From Ignelater luminosus (Eukaryota; Arthropoda; Insecta; Coleoptera; Elateridae), in NCBI GenBank assembly GCA_011009095.1, contig VTPC01089971.1, forward strand, positions 230,969-294,968: a stretch of DNA of 64,000 nucleotides. Reading direction: 5' to 3'. The position numbers and the translations under genes are program-made. Numbering within the stretch: position 1 is the first letter of the stretch; each line of letters opens with the position of its first letter. Below the pieces are notes generated by a model. That model saw only the letters and a program-made list of their open reading frames with translations, had not been told where the DNA came from and made no database searches. Below, one piece after another: positions 49,440 to 57,259 of the stretch.

Positions 49440-49585
49440 AAAATTAACTGTAATAACAAAGTTCGGTCCTACGCTGACGTTATTCCGCCGATACCAAAAA
49501 ATACAAGCTACTTAAGAGATTACTTAGCGGCCAATGACGGTCTGGTTCCAACAAGATGCTACTCGCTTGAAGTAACATGATTCCA
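49440..49585 (+). pseudogene. Tc1/mariner-superfamily transposase scrap
   Basis: One frame reads PKNTSYLRDYLAANDG and, after a one-base shift, VWFQQDAT. This corresponds to the N..Y...LRD.L.......VWFQQDGAT.H block around the second catalytic aspartate of DDE transposases. Nothing beyond it is recognisable. Confidence 0.45.
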
Positions 49586-51395
49586 AGTCCTACTTTTAAT
49601 TTACTGCTTTGTTCGTTCAAAATGCTGCTCTTACTTTCAATCCGTCTGTTTCTCTCTCCTTTTAAGTGTTTTCGTTTTCAATCATCTCCCAAATAAGCAG
49701 GAGAGTTTTAATTTTCTAAGAGAAGATCTTACTAGACAATTAGCAAGTATCAGTTCGACAAAGAAATTCTTAGAATTTCTAACAAATTAGCAACCAATGC
49801 ATTTGTATTATTATCATCTTCCTTTATCAAGTGAACTTAGATACTTCGAATATTATGCCGACACGTTTATCTGATGAAAGAAAAATCGGACTTGGACTAC
49901 TTGTAATTTTCAGTTATAAATTCTAATGATAGGGCAATAATAAATGCAAGAAGTCTAAAATATATAATTTTGAAGTAAGTAGTGATAAAACATTTCATCA
50001 CTTACCATCTGTTGACTTTTAAAACGGAATTCTTCTTACTAAATTCAAGTGACAAGTAGCATGAACAATGTTAAAATTCCAGAACAATGACCTAACAAAT
50101 TGCAGTCATTTATAGAGATACGTACTCTTTTCGAGTAAAAGAATCCTTAGAAATTATCACCAGGTAAAATCAGTTTTTGCGGGCGCAGCTAAATCTGGTC
50201 TGAGTACGGTAAAAGTTTTCTTAAGATCGATCTAAAATTTGATATTAAACTCTAAATTACTAATGAAAGAACATTGTTAAAAAGTGAAAGAACAACATTA
50301 TAATCAATAAGCAGCCATTTAACTGATGTCACAGCAATAACTGTTATACTTACAAGAGGTAAGTCGATGATACACGCTCAGAGAGGTACTAAAGAAATAC
50401 TAGTTTCTTTTGTAAGCAATAGTAACCAATTCTGTGAAGAGTTGTGGCTCAACAGAATAAGATGCAGCGATTGTTCTAAGACTCTGGTTTCATTTGATGT
50501 GGTATTATACGCTGTTTAAAACGAAAATCAAAAGTTTCAAGCAGCATTTAGTGTGTCAAACTACTAATAGGAAGTGTCTGGAGTTTTCAATTGTTAGCTA
50601 TATTCTACAGCTGTTCGTGTTGGCTAAAATCATGAAAAGAAACCACCATTGCTTTGTAATTGCTTTCATATGAAGAGAAAATTGAAACTAAATTTATGTA
50701 ACTATACGCTTTGCATATGATGTGCTGCAAAATATCTTATGACTTTTTGACAACGAACAATGTCAGAATTCTTGGATAAGTTTTGAATTTCTCTAAACGT
50801 TTTTGTTAATCCTTTACATATTCTAATTCTTACACGATGTACTCATTCATTTACAAGACGTATTTATATTTTTCTCTAATTCTCACCATTTTGACATATT
50901 CAACTTGAACAACAATTTTCAAACAAAATCTGACACGTTCAAGTTCGCATGCATTGTTACACTTGAGGTTCATCTTGCAGGTCTTGTATCACTTTATGGC
51001 TTTATTAAAAGGGCAACAGCCGAAGGAATGCCTCATGCTTTTTCTTTTAACCTTCTTAAAGATATATAAATTAGTTCTAAGACCAAGCCTGATTTTCTTT
51101 CAAGTCGCTTGTGCTGAACCATTATCGACCTTTTTTTTTCTAATCAGTTGAGATGATCTATAACTAGACTTTCTCCTGCACTACCAGCAAACCTAAAAAG
51201 TCGATTAGTCCAATGTCAATAAACGTTATAATAATAAACAGAGACGTTGAAAGATGTGAATAACAGGTCGTAGAATAAATTGGTTGATTTAAAGACTTTA
51301 TTTACTGGTAATCTCACATATTTTTTAAAATATAATAAATAAAGTGCTGCAAAGCAATAAAATTGAACAGAGTTATGGTTAAAAGTCATTCCTTG

Positions 51396-51566
51396 TAAAG
51401 ATCGGAATAAAAACCGTAGCAACGCACGTGGGTTTTGTCAGACGGTGTTATGTTGCCTGCAAACATCGAACTCTAGATAAAGATCGCAATAAAAACCGTA
51501 GCAACGTGCATGTGTATTCTCAGAGGGTGCTGTTGTCTGCAAACATTGAACTCTGGATAAAGACGG
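51396..51566. repeat. Tandem repeat, about 80-bp unit, two copies plus start of a third
   Basis: Unit 1 (51396-51477, 82 bp) and unit 2 (51478-51557, 80 bp) share TAAAGATCG.AATAAAAACC, GTAGCAACG, CTGCAAACAT and GAACTCT. A third unit begins TAAAGACGG at 51558 and then diverges. The units have diverged by roughly 15 to 20 percent. Function unknown. Confidence 0.8.
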
Positions 51567-52590
51567 CGCACTATGTACGAATACGGGCAGAGAATTGTAA
51601 GTTTCTAGAGTTGGTTAATTAGGGTATAGCGTTATTCTGATTCTAATCCGAAAATTAAGTTGCCCCAATGGCAACTAGAAGGTTGATAAGATTTAGAAAT
51701 GGCAACTAAAAAATAGACGAGTTTTAGAAACAAGTTAGAATATTGCAATTTCCTTTTTCGCAAATACATTAAATTCTTAACAAATCAATTGGAAATAAAA
51801 GATTAACAAAATCTTGAAAACAAGAAACTGTGGTTTCAGAACTGTTAAAGCCTTGGCTTGCTTCTTCTAAAAAGACACATTTTAGTATGTGCTAAAGCTT
51901 AAAAGTTATATTTAAAGTGGTACAGCGGTGAGAGCAGATGTTGATTTCAGAGGTTATCTTCTTTTGGTAAGTGACCCATCAATTGGTAAAGCTCTGTACA
52001 CTGTAAGTGTCCTAAACCGAAGGTTAAAAGAAGATAATCTTTTCAAGTATGAAGTCACGTGCGTCCGCTTCATTCTGTATTTTTACTTTTAATAAGAAAA
52101 CGCTGCTATTTACAAATGATACTTTCAATAGATTTAGTACGAAATGATAAAGCATGTATTTTATTAAAATTTTAATTTTAAATGCAACTGTAAGTTTATT
52201 GTAATTTGTAACCTTAAAAACGTTAAAAAATTGCACATTCTCAAAGGTTGATTTTATCTTTTTGTCCCTTTTTCATTAAAATATTTTAATCTGAAACTTT
52301 AACTGTTTATTCTGTTGCCCTATTGTTAACTCTAATTAACTCTACAAGCTGTAGAACGAAATCTTTATGTTCAGCACGCTTGCAAGAGTGCGAAACACAA
52401 AACGACGTTCTACTCCGAGTGACATATAATATCTTTTCTTCGAGTGCACAAAATCAATTAAAAATTAAAGTTTAAACTACCAACGATACATAGAGCTGCA
52501 GTATTTTTTGTTCTTTAAAAGATTTACTTACACTCTTGTTTTGAACTAATTTGGGAAGCCGATGTTTGCGACTATTTGTTTTTGTATGGG

Positions 52591-52598
52591 ATACGTAT
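52591..52598. repeat. Left 8-bp target duplication ATACGTAT
   Basis: ATACGTAT lies immediately outside TAGGGTGGGC. The same octamer lies immediately outside the right end at 57248-57255. The octamer is itself a palindrome. Confidence 0.75.
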
Positions 52599-52945
52599 TA
52601 GGGTGGGCCCAAAAAACAAAAATTTTTTTTTCAAGTCGTAATACCGCGGAAAAGTGGCGAATTGGGGAGACTAAAAAGGAGTTTAAAAAAAATAAAATTG
52701 GTTTATATCTTCCAGTCGCGCATGTACTCTAAAGTTTGCCGAAATTAGGAAAAATTCACAATTTTACGATAATTTTTAACATTTTTAAATTAGCTTCTTT
52801 CCGAATGTAATAGCTCAAATTCTTATGTATTAGAACCACAGAAAATAATGTCTGTCAACATCTTCCGGTCGCGCACTGCCTTCAAAGTTAATGAAATTTT
52901 GAAAAAAATCTAGAAATAAAGGTAGATTACAGTTCAAGAAATTAC
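52599..52945 (+). repeat. Left terminal inverted repeat
   Basis: This is reverse-complementary to 56880-57247, with scattered differences and one indel. It includes AGTGGCGAATTGGGGAGACT, CTTCCAGTCGCGCATG and a second CTTCCGGTCGCGCACTG, so each repeat has two copies of a CTTCC(A/G)GTCGCGCA word. These may be internal transposase-binding sites. Confidence 0.8.
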
Positions 52946-53763
52946 ATGTTCTTTTTTGGTTTTCTTTATTGAATACAAGGTTAAATGTTTAAAAACAAAT
53001 TATTCTAGACCATTAGTAATATTTGTAAACAGATTGTTTTATTGAAAACACTAGGTTTTTGTGTGAAAAGTCGTAAGTCCAAGAAACTCTTGTTGAACAA
53101 TTAAGCATCTCCGTTTTTACTCATTCTTAGCTGAAAGTAGTTTGAAATCTGATTTATGGGCAAAGTTAGGCATGGTTGACTTTGACAGCAGAGTCGTTCT
53201 GATAAAACCATTCCTAGACTCAGCTCTGCTTTTCCTGAGGCTTCTGTCACGAGTTTCAGAGATCGTTCAACTGCCTGTGTGTGAACTGGGAATGTCTTGA
53301 ATGTTATATCCCGATTAGGGACTTAGTCACTTTGAATATGTAATTTCAATTCATCGTCACTGATATCTTTTAATAATGGGAAAGAAGATAAATCACAGTC
53401 CATTTAGTTAATTATTTCTAAGTAGTGTTGAGCCTTGAAACTGAGTTTTGGCGGCATGAATGTTCTGATAGTTGTTCTCTTTTGATCTAACTGTCTCGCT
53501 TTTAGAATTCGTCGATTTCCGAGCTCTCTTATGTGTTTTGTATTATAAGGGTGGTCTGAAAAGTTTCCGACCTCAACGTGAAGATGGCAGCACTCGTAAA
53601 TAAAAGCTACTGAATTTCGTTGTTCATCTGTTGACAGTTACTCACCAAAGTTTCAGCCATTTTGGACGCGCAGTTTTTATGTAACGGTCGTTTGAGTGAG
53701 TTGATGTGAGTTTTTCTGTGAACATGGACAAAATCGAGTATCGAGCTGTCATTAAATATTTGT
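52887..53763. other. Assembly-duplicated block, copy 1 (no insertion)
   Basis: This block is repeated at 53774-54918 with no difference I could find by eye, except that the second copy carries an extra 268 bp. It breaks off inside the mariner transposase gene at the N run. This is what two overlapping contigs or haplotypes look like when set end to end. Confidence 0.85.
53546..53763 (+). mobile_element. Mariner 5' end, cut by the assembly gap
   Basis: The TIR start and leader are identical to 54701-54918, preceded by the same TA (53544-53545). It ends at the N run after the first 13 codons of the transposase. It is almost certainly the same insertion as the full copy, seen twice. Confidence 0.85.
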
Positions 53764-53773
53764 NNNNNNNNNN
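53764..53773. other. Assembly gap (10 N)
   Basis: Ten N separate the two overlapping blocks. The true gap size is unknown and may be negative, because the flanking sequences overlap. Confidence 0.98.
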
Positions 53774-54113
53774 GTTAATGAAATTTTGAAAAAAATCTAG
53801 AAATAAAGGTAGATTACAGTTCAAGAAATTACATGTTCTTTTTTGGTTTTCTTTATTGAATACAAGGTTAAATGTTTAAAAACAAATTATTCTAGACCAT
53901 TAGTAATATTTGTAAACAGATTGTTTTATTGAAAACACTAGGTTTTTGTGTGAAAAGTCGTAAGTCCAAGAAACTCTTGTTGAACAATTAAGCATCTCCG
54001 TTTTTACTCATTCTTAGCTGAAAGTAGTTTGAAATCTGATTTATGGGCAAAGTTAGGCATGGTTGACTTTGACAGCAGAGTCGTTCTGATAAAACCATTC
54101 CTAGACTCAGCTC

Positions 54114-54124
54114 TGCTTTTCCTG
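54114..54124. repeat. Target duplication, left (TGCTTTTCCTG)
   Basis: These eleven bases are repeated at 54382-54392 and present once, without the insertion, at 53227-53237. That single copy is the empty site. Confidence 0.9.
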
Positions 54125-54208
54125 CACACCGAGGAACCGCCGTTGCACCACCACCCCACAACACCAAACTGCTGCTGCCGCTACACACAACTACCGCAGC
54201 CACACAAT

Positions 54209-54237
54209 AAACACACACACACACACACACACACACA
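54209..54237. repeat. (AC)n microsatellite
   Basis: A pure AC run of about 14 units lies inside the 257-bp insertion. Confidence 0.9.
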
Positions 54238-54307
54238 GGATGAGCGCGAACCGAACCGTTCTCTAAGTCGCTAACGCCACAAAATTCCTCCCCTCATCAG
54301 GCTGAAG

Positions 54308-54350
54308 AAGCTCCACGAGGAGCTTAAAACGGCCTCCCGCCTTCGGCGGG
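54308..54350 (+). other. Two-hairpin 3' end of the 257-bp insertion
   Basis: A CTGAAGA box is followed by a 7-bp stem AAGCTCC/GGAGCTT with loop ACGA (54308-54325). A 6-bp stem CCCGCC/GGCGGG with a TTC triloop follows (54336-54350). It matches the structure at 4637-4680. The first stem has changed at two positions on both sides, keeping the pairing. Confidence 0.65.
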
Positions 54351-54360
54351 AATTTAACGA

Positions 54361-54381
54361 TTGACTTGACTTGACTTGACT
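54361..54381. repeat. (TTGAC)n tail
   Basis: About four TTGAC units form the 3' tail of the insertion, directly before the second target copy. Confidence 0.85.
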
Positions 54382-54698
54382 TGCTTTTCCTGAGGCTTCT
54401 GTCACGAGTTTCAGAGATCGTTCAACTGCCTGTGTGTGAACTGGGAATGTCTTGAATGTTATATCCCGATTAGGGACTTAGTCACTTTGAATATGTAATT
54501 TCAATTCATCGTCACTGATATCTTTTAATAATGGGAAAGAAGATAAATCACAGTCCATTTAGTTAATTATTTCTAAGTAGTGTTGAGCCTTGAAACTGAG
54601 TTTTGGCGGCATGAATGTTCTGATAGTTGTTCTCTTTTGATCTAACTGTCTCGCTTTTAGAATTCGTCGATTTCCGAGCTCTCTTATGTGTTTTGTAT

Positions 54699-54700
54699 TA
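54699..54700. repeat. TA target duplication of the mariner (left)
   Basis: TA lies directly outside the 5' TIR and is repeated at 55981-55982. Confidence 0.85.
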
Positions 54701-54728
54701 TAAGGGTGGTCTGAAAAGTTTCCGACCT
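54701..54728 (+). repeat. Mariner 5' terminal inverted repeat
   Basis: It begins TAAGGGTGGTCTGAAAAGTT and is the binding site for the transposase. It differs from the 3' copy at the first two bases (TA here, CG there). Confidence 0.92.
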
Positions 54729-54878
54729 CAACGTGAAGATGGCAGCACTCGTAAATAAAAGCTACTGAATTTCGTTGTTCATCTGTTGACAGTTACTCAC
54801 CAAAGTTTCAGCCATTTTGGACGCGCAGTTTTTATGTAACGGTCGTTTGAGTGAGTTGATGTGAGTTTTTCTGTGAAC

Positions 54879-55916
54879 ATGGACAAAATCGAGTATCGAG
54901 CTGTCATTAAATATTTGTTTTTGAAAGGCAAAACGCCTTCGCAAATAAAAGATGAGTTGGATTCTGTGTATGGGGACTCTGCACCATCATTTGCCACAGT
55001 GAAATTTTGGGCTGCTGAATTTAAACGTGGCCGTAAGAGCTTGGGAGACGATGAACGTTCGGGACGTCCAAAAACTGCAACTACCGACGAAAACATCGCC
55101 AAAGTTCACCAAATGGTGCTAGACGACCGCCGAATTAAAGTGAGAGAAATAGCAGAGGTTATGAACATGTCAAAAGAACGTGTTTGTCACATATTAAATC
55201 AACATTTAGGCATGAGAAAGCTGTCCGCGCGTTGGGTGCCGCGTTTGCTCACATTAGACCAAAAACGTGTTCGAATGAATATTTCCAACGCTCTTTTGGC
55301 GCAGTTTAGGCAAAATAAATCCGAGTTTTGGCGCCGATTAATTACTATAGATGAAACTTGGATACACCATTATACGCCCGAAACAAAAATACAGTTCAAA
55401 CAGTGGACTGCAAAGGGGGAACCGGCTCCAAAAAAAGCAAAAACTGTTTTTTCGGCTGGGAAAGTGATGGCGACTGTTTTTTGGCATAGTCATGGAGTTA
55501 TTTTAATCGATTATCTTCAAAAAGGAAAAACCATTACAGGAGCATACTATGCATCTTTACTTGACAAGCTGAAGGCAGAACGACCACATTTGCAGAAAAA
55601 GAAAATCCTGTTTCATCAAGACAACGCAGCGTCTCACACCTCAGCGGTTGCTATGGCGAAAATCCACGAATTACGGTTTGAACTGCTTGACCATCTGCCT
55701 TACTCACCAGATCTAGCCCCAAGCGACTTCTTTTTGTTTCCTCATCTAAAAATTGCGCTCGGAGGACAAAGATTTTCGTCAAATGAAGAGGCAATCACCT
55801 TCGTGAACAATTATTTTGCAGAGAAAAATGCCGAGTACTATTTGGACGGGTTACAGAGATGGGAGCATTGCTGGAAGAAGTGTGTAGAGTTACAAGGAGA
55901 CTATGTTCAAAAATAA
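54879..55916 (+). CDS. Mariner transposase (345 aa), apparently uninterrupted
   Basis: The frame starts at the ATG giving MDKIEYRAVIKYLFLKG and runs to a TAA without a stop or frameshift. The upstream in-frame GTG (54861) is not a plausible start. The N-terminal half holds the two helix-turn-helix motifs (about residues 10-50 and 80-115) with the DDERSGRPKT linker and MSKERVCHILNQHLGMRKLS. The catalytic core shows TIDETWIHHYTPE, then ILFHQDNAASHTS, and PYSPDLAPSDFFLFPHLK. The spacing between the second and third aspartates is 34 residues (D,D34D). Against irritans-type relatives as I remember them, it seems to lack about four residues in the LKAE-RPH loop, has FWHSHG where FWDSHG is usual, and DHLPYSPD where PP is usual. 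These changes could reduce activity. It performs cut-and-paste transposition at TA sites. Confidence 0.95.
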   Translation: MDKIEYRAVIKYLFLKGKTPSQIKDELDSVYGDSAPSFATVKFWAAEFKRGRKSLGDDERSGRPKTATTDENIAKVHQMVLDDRRIKVREIAEVMNMSKERVCHILNQHLGMRKLSARWVPRLLTLDQKRVRMNISNALLAQFRQNKSEFWRRLITIDETWIHHYTPETKIQFKQWTAKGEPAPKKAKTVFSAGKVMATVFWHSHGVILIDYLQKGKTITGAYYASLLDKLKAERPHLQKKKILFHQDNAASHTSAVAMAKIHELRFELLDHLPYSPDLAPSDFFLFPHLKIALGGQRFSSNEEAITFVNNYFAEKNAEYYLDGLQRWEHCWKKCVELQGDYVQK

Positions 55917-55952
55917 AAAAAAATTTCAGAAAAAATATCTTGTATCTTTGTT

Positions 55953-55980
55953 AGGTCGGAAACTTTTCAGACCACCCTCG
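55953..55980 (-). repeat. Mariner 3' terminal inverted repeat
   Basis: Its reverse complement begins CGAGGGTGGTCTGAAAAGTT. It matches the 5' repeat over 26 of 28 bases. TA follows at 55981-55982. Confidence 0.92.
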
Positions 55981-56879
55981 TATCTTGTGTCATGGCTAAC
56001 ATTAAATGTTCTGGATGAGCGAAACAAGCCATTTCGTTCTAAAACAGGGTCGACAATATTACGTAAATCTTCATGCAGGTACCTTGAAGATTGTATTGAT
56101 TGGTACACAAGTTTTGGTCCGTCTGTAAAGTATTTACTTGTTTTAAAACTAAATCACATTGGCATGTATGACTTCAGAATAAATACAACTATTTCTTGAA
56201 GTTCAGGCGTGGTACTTTGTTCACTTATGTACAAACTGAGAGTTCGATTTACTGTTGTCAACCACGTCGAATGTGACAAAGGACCAGGATCTCGCACAAC
56301 CAAATCTTCTTTACAGGTTCCTGGCTTTATTGCCATGGAAATATCAAGTAGATATTGCTGATCCTTACTTAGTCTACTGCTGTCCATTGTGGGGATCTGA
56401 CAGCCAATACTCTTGAAGCGAATCACTGGACGTTTTTCGCAGCCACTTAGCTTTTCACTGATTGGCTCTCTCAAAAATTTCGGACCCGTTGATTTACCGT
56501 CTAGGCATTGACACATGCCGGAATGGCAGTTCGTTAAAATGGAGAAGGCAAACTGCCCATTATAACGGTTTCCCCTAATGTATTTCGATTCGGCGAATCA
56601 GACTGTTATTCCAACCTGTATTAACTCAGTGCGACCACATCCTTTGACAATTAAGTTTTCGAGGGAAATACCCCGACCAGACAAATAAGAAATAATAGAA
56701 GTGACAATATATTCAGAACTTCCAGAAGTTGGAGTAACATGACCGATGTAGACTGAACCAGGTTCTTGAATTAGCGGGTAATGCTCTTTCTTTTCTACTC
56801 CACGGAGCTTTTTCAAATGAGCCTGATCTACTACTAACGTGTCGTCCTTCGTCCCATCCAAATAGAGACCTTGTAGTGG

Positions 56880-57247
56880 AAATTTTTTCTTTGAACTATG
56901 ATCTACCTTTATTTGTATTTTTTTCAAAATTTAATTGACCTTGAAGGCAATGCGCGACTGGAAGATGTTGACAGATTTAAGTAATATTTAAACATTATTT
57001 TCTGTGGTTCTAATACATAAGAATTTGAGGTATTACATTCGAGAAGAAGCTAATTTAAAAATGTTAAAGATTATCCTAAAAATGTGATTTTTTCCAAATT
57101 TCGGCAAACTTTAGAGTACCTGCGCGACCGGAAGATATAAACCGATTTTATTTCTTTTTTTTACTTCTTTTTAGTCTCCCCAATTCGCCACTTTTCGGCG
57201 GTATTACGACTTGAAAAAAGAAATTTTTTGTTTTTCGGCCCACTCTA
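56880..57247 (-). repeat. Right terminal inverted repeat of the long-TIR element
   Basis: This is the counterpart of 52599-52945. It also carries two CTTCC.GTCGCGCA words, in inverted orientation. It includes the start of the transposase frame, so the 5' coding end overlaps the repeat. It is followed by the ATACGTAT target duplication. Confidence 0.8.
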
Positions 57248-57255
57248 ATACGTAT
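57248..57255. repeat. Right 8-bp target duplication ATACGTAT
   Basis: Identical to 52591-52598. Confidence 0.75.
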
Positions 57256-57259
57256 ACTA

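Larger units (their letters stand above)
48601..52590. other. Probably intron of the receptor gene, with small relics
   Basis: The interval follows the 110-bp receptor exon on the coding strand. It contains a transposase scrap (49440-49585) and a tandem repeat (51396-51566). No further receptor exon was recognised. Other short open frames show no motif. Confidence 0.4.
54125..54381 (+). mobile_element. Recent SINE-like or 5'-truncated LINE insertion, 257 bp
   Basis: It begins CACACCGAGGAACCGCC, contains a (CA)n run and a GC-rich body, and ends with two hairpins and a TTGAC repeat tail. It is flanked by an 11-bp duplication and absent from the otherwise identical copy 1. Target-primed reverse transcription yields such variable-length duplications and simple-repeat tails. 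The 3' end is homologous to that of the element at 4621-5810, so both likely use the same reverse transcriptase. No coding capacity is seen. Confidence 0.8.
53774..54918. other. Assembly-duplicated block, copy 2 (with insertion)
   Basis: This is the same sequence as 52887-53763 plus a 257-bp insertion and its 11-bp target duplication: 1145 against 877 bp, a difference of exactly 268. Confidence 0.85.
54701..55980 (+). mobile_element. Mariner element, irritans-like, full length (1280 bp)
   Basis: The element has 28-bp terminal inverted repeats: 54701-54728 and, inverted, 55953-55980. They share AGGGTGGTCTGAAAAGTTTC and differ at the two outermost positions. TA duplications flank it. The length is typical of mariners, and the single transposase gene fills most of it. 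It sits inside the transposase of the long-TIR element and is therefore younger. The leader before the ATG is 178 bp. Confidence 0.95.
53988..56927 (-). pseudogene. Transposase of the long-TIR element, interrupted
   Basis: On the minus strand the gene starts inside the right inverted repeat (about 56925) with KKIQIKVDHSSKKKFPLQG. LYLDGTKDDTLVV follows, probably holding an early catalytic aspartate, then LIQEPGSVYIGHVTPTSGSS. Next comes a corrupted GC.G stretch and CLDGKSTGPKFLREPISEKL. Then come LSKDQQYLLDISMAIKPGTC, SHSTWLTTVNRTLSLYISEQ, and QSIQSSRYLHEDLRNIVDPV. The mariner interrupts it after NVSHDTR. Beyond it the frame resumes as HIRELGNRRILKAR, PPKLSFKAQHYLEI, and FPVHTQAVERSLKLVTEAS. 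I recognise this word order from uncharacterised, transposon-derived arthropod proteins, but no named domain. Stops and frameshifts show that it is dead. Confidence 0.65.
52599..57247 (-). mobile_element. hAT-like DNA transposon with about 350-bp inverted repeats
   Basis: The ends are TAGGGTGGGCCCAAAAAAC (left) and, in reverse complement, TAGAGTGGGCCGAAAAAC (right), flanked by the 8-bp duplication ATACGTAT. The TA.(A/G)G start and 8-bp target fit hAT, but inverted repeats of about 350 bp (52599-52945 and 56880-57247) are unusually long for that superfamily. The interior encodes a decayed transposase on the minus strand. It is interrupted by a mariner (54701-55980), a retroelement insertion (54125-54381), and an assembly duplication joined by 10 N. 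Subtracting these leaves an element of about 2.2-2.3 kb. Superfamily placement is an inference from ends and target size. Confidence 0.7.

Noticed and set aside
54029-54274. 81-codon + frame with a Thr-His repeat
   Set aside because: The repeat is the translated AC microsatellite inside the retroelement insertion.
53546-54918. Tandem duplication of the mariner in the genome
   Set aside because: The first copy ends at an N run and both copies share the same flanks and target TA. An assembly artefact explains it without a biological duplication.
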